DNA of 64,000 nt. Origin: Adiantum capillus-veneris. Taxonomy: Eukaryota; Streptophyta; Polypodiopsida; Polypodiales; Pteridaceae. Below the pieces are notes generated by a model that saw only the letters and a list, made by a program, of their open reading frames with translations, did not search any database and had not been told where the DNA came from. A program made the translations under genes and the position numbers. The stretch is taken from the NCBI GenBank assembly GCA_014529385.2, contig CM043963.1, forward strand, positions 107,576,412-107,640,411. The letters run 5' to 3'. Shown in pieces: positions 56,845 to 64,000 of this stretch; the stretch's first letter is position 1; each line of letters begins with the position of its first letter.

Positions 56845-58745
56845 CTTGTCATTCCAGACTGATTTGCCTCCCAAGCCATAATGCGTGTGAGTTTGTCTGG
56901 AGTGAGCTTCGCATTGTTATCTGTAGGATGAGCCCGTTGCAGCCCAATCGCTCTTTTCTTGCATTGCCCACTCCCACTCTGCATCTGCCATGCTGCCCCC
57001 AGGATAGCTCCTGTCTAGATCTCTAACTTGATTGGTTGTTGCGCGCCATACACTCGACTGCTTGTTTTTCAAAAATGTTTTTATGTAGCATGTCCTCGAT
57101 GTAGCGTGCATGATCGGGTAGTTGGTCTCTAAACTTTACAAAACAATTTTTATATGGCGAATGTATAAGAATCTGAAGATGGCATCAAAATGCCCTGCCC
57201 TGTGCTATACTGAAGTCCAGTTCCTTGCCATATTTTACCCTACAGTAGCATCCATGCATGGCACGCTCTAAAATAAGGGACTCCGTTTCTTTGCCACTAC
57301 CAAAAAAAGCGAAGCCATAAGATCCCTTGCCGCTTCGTCTCTCTCGGCGCTCGTTGCCTTGAGATAAGCGTCGATGGTGTTCTGGCGAAGCAGGAGTGGC
57401 ATGGGACCCTGTGATGCCATGGGAGTGGGACCCTGCAATGCCATGGGAGCGCGGGACCCTACCATGGAAGGGGAGTAGGACAATAAGAAGGAGCCGTAGA
57501 CTGAGGTGCCGTCGGTGCAAGGCTCTGGATGTGAGGAGTTCCTCCCTAACTCCCCCATGGTGTGGACTACGGAGAAAGACCGTAGGTCATAAACTGTTGC
57601 GGAGTGTAGCGGCCAAACAATCTCTCCATCAAACGGAGATACTAGTCTCGTAAAGAGATAGCCCGCTGTAGGTCTGGATCTACAATTGATGGAGGAACCT
57701 GAGTAGAGTAGGTGTAGGACGGCCATGTTTGCAATTAACAAAAATAAACCTATTGACACTCATGGTTTAGGGTTAACTGGCAAGAAATAATCTTTATTTC
57801 TTTGCTTGTTCTCACCGTCTCAAGACTCGGGTCCATTGGAGACGATGTCCACCTCGGGTGGGAGCCCACCTGGATGTGAACCAACCAAAAGAAGAGCCAC
57901 ATGGTTGCTCCCCACCAGGTGGTCTCTCATCTGACATCTACATTACAAAGAGCAATATGAGATTTATCTTTCCCCCCTATTCACTCATCTATATATATAT
58001 ATATGTACATAATTATATTAACACACAAGCACGTAGATACATATACATACTAGTAGACCTAAGTAGAGGCCAATAGTCCCAAAGGTCAAGTGGCACCTCT
58101 TTAGATATCATCACAGTCTCACCGTGGTAAACCCAAAGGTACGTTGCGGTAATCCATGCATGAGTGTATCAATGACCGCAACGCCACGATTAAAAAAAGA
58201 CTATACCCAGGAGGAAGCGTCTAACCTTTGGGTGCTATGCTCCGGTACTTAGTGCCTACATACATGCATAAACAAATATATATGTACACACAAATATATA
58301 TACAATTACGTAATTGTAGCCATCATTTTGAGTAGAGATAAAGAGATATGGTTGTAAATGTAGCCATCGTTTTGTGTTGTGCATAGTGCGAGAGTGCTCT
58401 TGCTTCTGTAGAGAACTATGAAGAAGAGCTTCTTTATTGTGCTTCTTACACAACATCTCTTCACATCAGTTCCTTGTTCGAGGGATTACTGTGCACATTG
58501 CATGCCTACCTTTATTTTAAGATACGGTACCATTGAAAGCAGTCCCACCTAATGCCGCGTCCGTAGGGAGAACAAGATAGGAAGAGAGAGACAAAGATAG
58601 AGAAGGTAAGGAGAAGAGAGTAGAAAGTAATTTTTGAATTCCATCGGCTTCACGTAAAGAATGCCTTTTTCAAAGCACTATACAGAAGCAGAAGCATACC
58701 TGCACTGCGCACACCACAAAATGGTTGCTTCACCTACAATCATTG
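56845..58745 (-). mobile_element. Module X copy C
   Basis: It matches copies A and B along its length without the nested element; the uninterrupted target site is near 57363. The minus strand retains WPSYTYSTQVPPSI and the GT-AG intron region near 57740-57840. The B-box-like plus-strand reading at about 58375-58470 has a stop in the first ligand pair and lost cysteines, so it is the most eroded copy. Confidence 0.7.
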
Positions 58746-58907
58746 CTCTTTATCTCCCTATCTTCTTCTCTCTCCTTCTCTCTCTCTCTCTCTGATTCTC
58801 TTTCCATGTCTCTCTCTTTCTCTCCCTCTCTCTCTCTCTCCCCCCCCCCCCCCCTCTTTCCCTCTCTCTATCTATCTCTCCTTCCTCTTTCTCTATTTCT
58901 CTATCTC

Positions 58908-58983
<76 letters not shown>

Positions 58984-59114
58984 ATCTATCTATCTATCTA
59001 TGTTTTCCTCCCTCTCTCTTTCTCTATTTCTCTCTCTCACTCTATATCTCTCTTTCTCTATCTCTCTCTCTCCCTCTTTCCCTCTCTCTATCTATATCTC
59101 TCTCCCTATATCTT

Positions 59115-59154
<40 letters not shown>

Positions 59155-59206
59155 CTATCTATCTATCTCTCTTCCTCCCTCTATTTCTCTCCTTCTCCCC
59201 CCCCCC

Positions 59207-59256
<50 letters not shown>
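58746..59256 (+). repeat. (CT)n-rich array, copy C, fused to an LTR end
   Basis: C/T-only blocks with several C runs (near 58842-58854, 58907-58918, 59197-59208). It joins directly to the last ~28 bp of the LTR; the first part of the LTR is missing here. Confidence 0.85.
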
Positions 59257-59257
<1 letters not shown>

Positions 59258-59298
59258 CACACGCACCGCATTTGTGCACTCACAATTGGTATCAGAGC
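59257..59298 (+). repeat. LTR 3' end and primer site, unit D
   Basis: CACACGCACCGCATTTGTGC runs into ACTCACA (end 59284), then AT and TGGTATCAGAGC at 59287-59298. Only the LTR end beyond the microsatellite is present. Confidence 0.75.
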
Positions 59299-61957
59299 TC
59301 AATGATTGGGAGCACCATTGGAGCTCAACGGGAAGCATGTGGAGAAGGAGTAAAAATTACAGCACGTTTTTGCATATCTTTTTTGGCCTATCAAAACGTC
59401 TTTATTTAAGCTAATTCTAAGGAATCTTGACTGGTTTTTTGTCCTCTTCAACTTTGCAGAAGAAAGTTTTCTCAAAATCTTTACCAATTTTGAAATACGT
59501 CACTCAGACTGCTTGCACGTCTAGGATACACAGCTGCAGATATTTACAGATCTGTTTTGACCTGTAAAAACAACACGTTTCAGGTCCATTCCATACCACC
59601 CAAACAGTTTTGCACGGTCTACAACTTTGCAGAAGGAAGTTTTTGCAAATTCTGAAGGCTTTGGGAGATATGGGCTAATCGGCTGCATGATGTTCAGAAA
59701 GTTGAAGATTATGTATGTCTATTGTGGTGATTTTCTACATTCAGAGAGCTCGGATTGAGCTTCGTCATTCTCTTGTTTGCACATTGAAGTTTTGCTCTCA
59801 GTGAAGAGAGTGTGGGTTGAGATTTTTCAACAAATTTATGTGCATACGTTGAGAACACTTTGTGGATGTATGCATTCTTGTGGACTCTCAAGATTCGAGA
59901 GTGGATTCATCACAGGTTATGTACATTGACTTGTGCGATTAAGCAAATCTCAAGAGTGTGGTGCACGGATTTGCAGAGAGTTTTGCAAGCATTTTTAGCA
60001 TGATTGTGAGCTGAATTTTCAGCTAATTCGGATGCTCATTTGATACACATTTGGTACATACTTGATACTCATTTATATTACCATGTGGATGCACATGATG
60101 TGCACTTTTCGACGGATGATATTCTTTGCCTTGCAATGGCATATGTGGGCTGGTTTTCAGCTATTTTGAGCATCAATTTGTGCCATATTTTGGTTAGTTT
60201 GCATCAAAGTTTATGCTAGTATATGCCTTGCTTGTAGAGTGCGGTTGATGCACTTTCTGTTTCAGTTTACAGGATTGTTTTCCAAGTTTAGGGAGTTGAG
60301 ACTTTGGGAAAACTCATGTATGCTTGAGTGCAGATTTTGCATATGATTTGCTCATGGTTTTGAGCATGTTTATGGCATGTATGGTTATTATGGTTAGATA
60401 GCCAAATACTGCCAAAACTATGTCGAACTTTTCTTGCAAGTTTATCTGTTTATACGCATGGTTTTCAATCGTGTTTTGATTGCATTTGGCACTCAGTGGT
60501 TGCTTTGCCATAGTATCACATTGTGAGAGCGTTTTCTCACCTTCTTTGCGTGAGACAGTGGTTTGCTCTCGGGTGGGAGAGTCATGTGATTTTGAGCATT
60601 GTTTGCCATATTTTTGGCATGGATATGGAGGAACTTCTGGTTATAGGTGGTTCTTGCTCACGATCACGACTGACATGTTGGCATTGTGGCCACGATGGGC
60701 ATATTAAATGCCATTGCTTCAGGCGTATGAGGCAGCGGAAGAGGTAGATGCATGGTGCTACTATGAGGACAGATGCTAGAGAGTATGCATGTGACAGGCA
60801 TGTCACTTTTGAGTCTAGCTTGCCTTCAGACTACTTTGTGTCTTGGGATAGCACATTGTCTACGCTTTTTATACTAGACGAGCATGTAGTTTTTCACGTG
60901 ACATCACGTCGTGATTTATTTTGCTCTTTCTCTAGTTGGAGACTTGGTTGTGTGCAGTTTGTTGATGGTTCAGTATATGACATAGAGGGTGTTGGAGATG
61001 TATGAATGTCTTTACCTATGGGTCCATTGCTTATGCTACGAGATGTATGTTATGTACCAGGACTCGACCAAAGTCTCATTTCAGTGCATTAGTTGCAGAG
61101 TAGTGGACATTGTGTATTGCTAAGAGAGTGGTCATTTAAGATGCATTGGGGATCACTGGTGATAGCCAGAGGTACTAGGAGTGTTCTGGTATACCCTTCG
61201 CATATTTCTGACACACAAGGCGGTGTTGTCTCTATGTATTTGCAGTCATGTTTGGAGCGAGAGATGAGGCGTGTCTCTTATGCGGATTTGCTGCATGGAG
61301 AACATGTTGTTCAATTGTCTTGTGGTGGCGTTCACGCAAACAGTGGTATCTCTAGGGATGCACAACTTTGTCAATCATCAGTTGAGCGAGAGACCGATGC
61401 ATTTTGATATGATGCGTCTGGTATATTTGAGGGCGACAATATCCTTCAGACAGTTGTGTGTGATAGCAGTGGTGCTGATTTCTCGATTTTGAAGTCATTC
61501 TCAGTAGATATGCCTTTGCCAGATGATGCTCACATTGGTAATGCATAGTCAAGTGGTTCCTTGTGAGGTTGCGTATGGCACTGAGGTTGATGATAGGGAT
61601 AGGTTGGCACACATAGTGCATGTTTCGTCGACTTTCGGGCCTCTCATGTCTGACCTTTTGGTCTCGAGACCTGATCTTGCTTATGCAGTTGGTGCATTTG
61701 GAGTGGGAGTTGTCAGTCGTGCGATGACTGACACTGACATTGTGCATTGTGGATCCATGTAGGTCGTCACTAAATACCTACATCAAGAGTGTCATTGTAG
61801 CTCTAGCCCTAGTGGTATGCATGTTGCATCTACACTAGAGCGGTTACAGAGTGAGCCAGTGGGCATAGGTTGAGAGCCGTCTTCTCTCACCTCTTGTATA
61901 TACTAGTTGTAGTCTAGTCTTCTCGCCACTTACAGCACACAGCCTTTAGTGGGAGAA
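59299..61957 (+). mobile_element. Internal region of copia-like element (copy d)
   Basis: A leader runs to about 60640, then degraded coding sequence at 60650-61762, then tail words GTGGGCATAGGTTGAGAG and the polypurine tract CTTTAGTGGGAGAA near 61943-61957. As in copy b, the leader runs into the zinc knuckle without a Gag N-terminal part. No module X is present in this unit. Confidence 0.7.
60650..61762 (+). pseudogene. Degraded Gag-knuckle/protease/RT-tail gene (copy d)
   Basis: An intact knuckle CWHCGHDGHIKCHC lies at about 60678-60719. The protease-like region at about 60867-61005 reads LFILDEHVVFHVTSRRDLFC, with the D-S/T-G motif lost, and VDGSVYDIEGVGDV. It continues with GSLVIARGTRSVLVYPSH near 61150, a linker, and the RT tail STFGPLMSDLLVSRPDLA with AVGAFGVGVVSRAM at about 61630-61730. 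Stops separate these parts. Confidence 0.75.
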
Positions 61958-62069
61958 TGTTAGGTAAAGGCGGTGTGCCTCACCGTGCTTTGCCCGTGTC
62001 TACCGGCCAATGTGCACCGTGCTTTTCCCGTGTCTACCGGCCAATGTCCGACCGCCCACATTTATCTCC
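61958..62069 (+). repeat. Truncated 3' LTR of copy d
   Basis: It starts TGTTAGGTAAAGGCGG and matches the family LTR to CACATTTATCTC, then breaks into gypsy sequence. A ~37-bp piece (CACCGTGCTTTGCCCGTGTC...) is duplicated in tandem. Confidence 0.7.
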
Positions 62070-62074
62070 TAGAC

Positions 62075-63761
62075 TCATGGAAGCACTATTTATTGGGGAC
62101 TCCTTTCATCCTACGGACGGATCACCAAAGCCTTAAGTACTTCATGATGCAGACCAAGCTCTCCGACAAAAAAATGATGTGGGCAAATTTCTTTTTGCAA
62201 TTTCATTTTCATATTGCTCACATTATTGGCAAGCATAATCAAGTAGCCGATGCACTCTCAAGATGGCCAAGAGTGAATGCGGTTTCCATAGCAACTCACA
62301 ATGATCTATCTTCTATGATAGATGAGTACGCTCTTGATCCCGTTTTTAGAGATGTGATTTCAGCCCTTGCACTAGGGAAGAAAGAGAACCATTTTCCTTA
62401 TAAGATGTCTTCTCTATGGCAATAGACCATGCATTACTAACTCACTACGTGAGAAAGTAATGTACGAATCTCATGCTCCTCCTTATGCGGGTATAGAGGG
62501 AATCAATCTACCCTAAAAGGGATAGAAACGTATTTCTATTGGCCTGCCATCAAAGCAAACATACAAGAGTATGTTTCTAAATGTGTGGTACGCCAAAAGA
62601 CGAAGTTTGATAGAGGGAAGCAAGCTGGATTGCTTCAACCTTTGCCAATCCCTAATTCACCATGGGAGAGCATATCCATCGATTTTATCTTTGGATTGCC
62701 TAAGTCTATCCATGGGAGTACTGGAATATGGACCATAATAGACAGGTTTAGCAAACAAGCTCGTTTTATACCTATCAAAAAGACTATCAAAGCCCATCAA
62801 ATGGCAACTCTCTTCATATCACAAATCTTCAAGTACCACGGCTTGCCAATGTCCATAGTGTCGGATAGAGATCCTAGAATGACCAGTAATTTTTGGAAGG
62901 GTCTCTTTGAGAATTTAAAAACAAGGCTAAACTTCTCTTCGGCATATCACCCGCAAACGGATGGCCAAAGTGAAATCGCTAACCTAACAATCCTTGATCT
63001 ACTAAAAGCCTACGTAACGGAAGTAGATCAAAGGTCCCAATGCGAGAAGCACTTACCCTTAGTGGAGTATGCCTACAATAATACTGTACATACCTCCACG
63101 GGAAAAACACCTTTCAAGGTAATTGAGGGAAGATACAAAAGTCCCTTGCTACTTAAGGTACACGGGAAGATCTTCGCTCTGCAAATGAGTATAGCCAAGA
63201 CCTACAAGAATCTTTCCAAAAGATTAAGGATGTTATCTCTATCTCACAGCAAAGGCAAAAGGCTGCTGCTGATAAGCACAAAAGAGCCCAAGCCTTTAAA
63301 GAAAATGATTGGGTCTTGCTTAAATCCCCAAAGCTCGATTAAGGCACACGACGGGCAAGAATTTTATGGGACACCAAAAGTACTATGCTAAGTTAGCAAA
63401 AAGGTACTATGGTCCCTTCCACATTCTTAGACCAATCAATGAGACATCCTATCAACTCAAGTTGCCCAGTCATTGGCTCATACACAATGCTTTTCATGTG
63501 AGCCTACTAAAGCCTTACAAAGGAGAGCCACCTCAAGAACCAACTACCGAAGACCCACCAGAGATTGAGGACCAAGAAGAGGTGCTGCAACCCGAGTCCA
63601 TTCTCCAACATAAAGACAAGGTATTGAGAGGTAGTAAGATTATCCGACGGTATCTTATTAAGTTTAAGAACTATCCTTTTGAAGATGCTAGATGGATGCA
63701 AGGCATACAATTAAAGGATAACCTAAACAAGGTCAATGCTTACAATGCTTCCCTAGAGTAA
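62075..63761 (+). pseudogene. Ty3/gypsy chromovirus 3' half: RNase H, integrase, chromodomain
   Basis: At 62075-62425 is the end of RNase H (FILRTDHQSLKYFM, HIIGKHNQVADALSRWP). At about 62440-63200 is integrase: the zinc-finger region is degraded (CVVR for C-x2-C), but the core shows SIDFIFGLPKS, IVSDRDPRM and YHPQTDGQSE, with D, D and E present. At 63366-63761 is the C-terminal part with YYGPFHILRPI, NAFHVSLLKPY and a chromodomain-like LQPESILQHKDK with YLIKFKNYPFEDARW. The frame is shifted near 62507 and again near 63230-63360, and there are stops. Protease and RT are lost at the junction with the copia LTR at 62069. Confidence 0.85.
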
Positions 63762-64000
63762 GCAAATGTAAAAATGTTTAAAATGAACAAAGTTTTTGTC
63801 CTATAAGACTCTTTTTTTCTTTTTTGTGCACAAATGTTAAGAAGTATGCATGCTTAGGGATCAAGTTTGCGGAGACAACGTCTTTCAAACACCAAGTAGA
63901 GCTTGTCACTCTACTATGGAAGATTGATAGGACCAATACGTAGACATGCTTGCAATAGCTTAGGCTCTCAAGCGCCAAATGGATTAGCCATCCATTCTGG
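63762..64000. other. Downstream of the chromovirus, probably UTR/LTR start
   Basis: AT-rich sequence after the chromodomain stop codon. No polypurine tract or LTR start can be fixed before the window ends. Confidence 0.35.

Overview
This window looks like nuclear DNA from a land plant. It holds a MIKC*-type MADS-box gene split over twelve small exons, a bromodomain-NET (GTE/BET-like) gene, and the 3' exons of a plastid-protein-like gene of the putative lysine decarboxylase/LOG-like class. Between them lie Ty3/gypsy and Ty1/copia LTR retrotransposons, a LINE, tRNA-derived SINEs, MITEs and a Helitron-like end. Long (CT/GA)n and (CA/GT)n microsatellites run throughout. A seed-free vascular plant such as a fern would fit, but the sequence does not settle the species. 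Nothing bacterial or organellar was seen.

Layout. 1-2351 is the gag-protease part of a Ty3/gypsy element (minus strand, cut by the window edge), followed by its LTR from 2352. 5088-6814 holds four conserved exons of a host gene. 8331-10108 is a degraded LINE. 14110-15420 is a broken gypsy pol with a 432-bp insert. 16500-25000 is a cluster of one copia-like family: LTR, deletion derivative, degraded internal regions, and an LTR plus leader in reverse. 26600-32400 holds a foldback element, a 356-bp MITE and a Helitron-like segment. 33973-35117 is the bromodomain gene and 39255-43384 (minus) the MADS-box gene. Two SINEs lie between 43907 and 45100. 45900-62069 is a tandem array of copia LTRs and captured-sequence modules, and a young complete element (50169-53923) is nested in it. 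62075-63761 is a gypsy chromovirus 3' half.

The most unusual content is the copia-like family. Its best copy is 3,755 bp long, with two 187-bp LTRs, a tRNA-Met-type primer site, a polypurine tract and a 5-bp target duplication. It encodes one 496-residue protein: Gag, a CCHC knuckle, a protease-like domain whose D-S/T-G motif is altered, an acidic linker, and only the last ~50 residues of reverse transcriptase. Integrase and the catalytic reverse transcriptase are absent. Older copies in the window share this order of parts, so the deletion is a family trait. A ~1.7-kb leader without a clear ORF is also shared.

In the right third, LTRs of this family alternate with copies of an unrelated ~2-kb module that lies antisense to the LTRs. 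The module keeps an intron and holds an inverted repeat that encodes a B-box-like zinc-finger motif. The (CT)n tract inside the LTRs runs directly into the CT-rich end of the module, which suggests that microsatellites served as recombination points. All functional statements rest on motif reading alone; no search was run.
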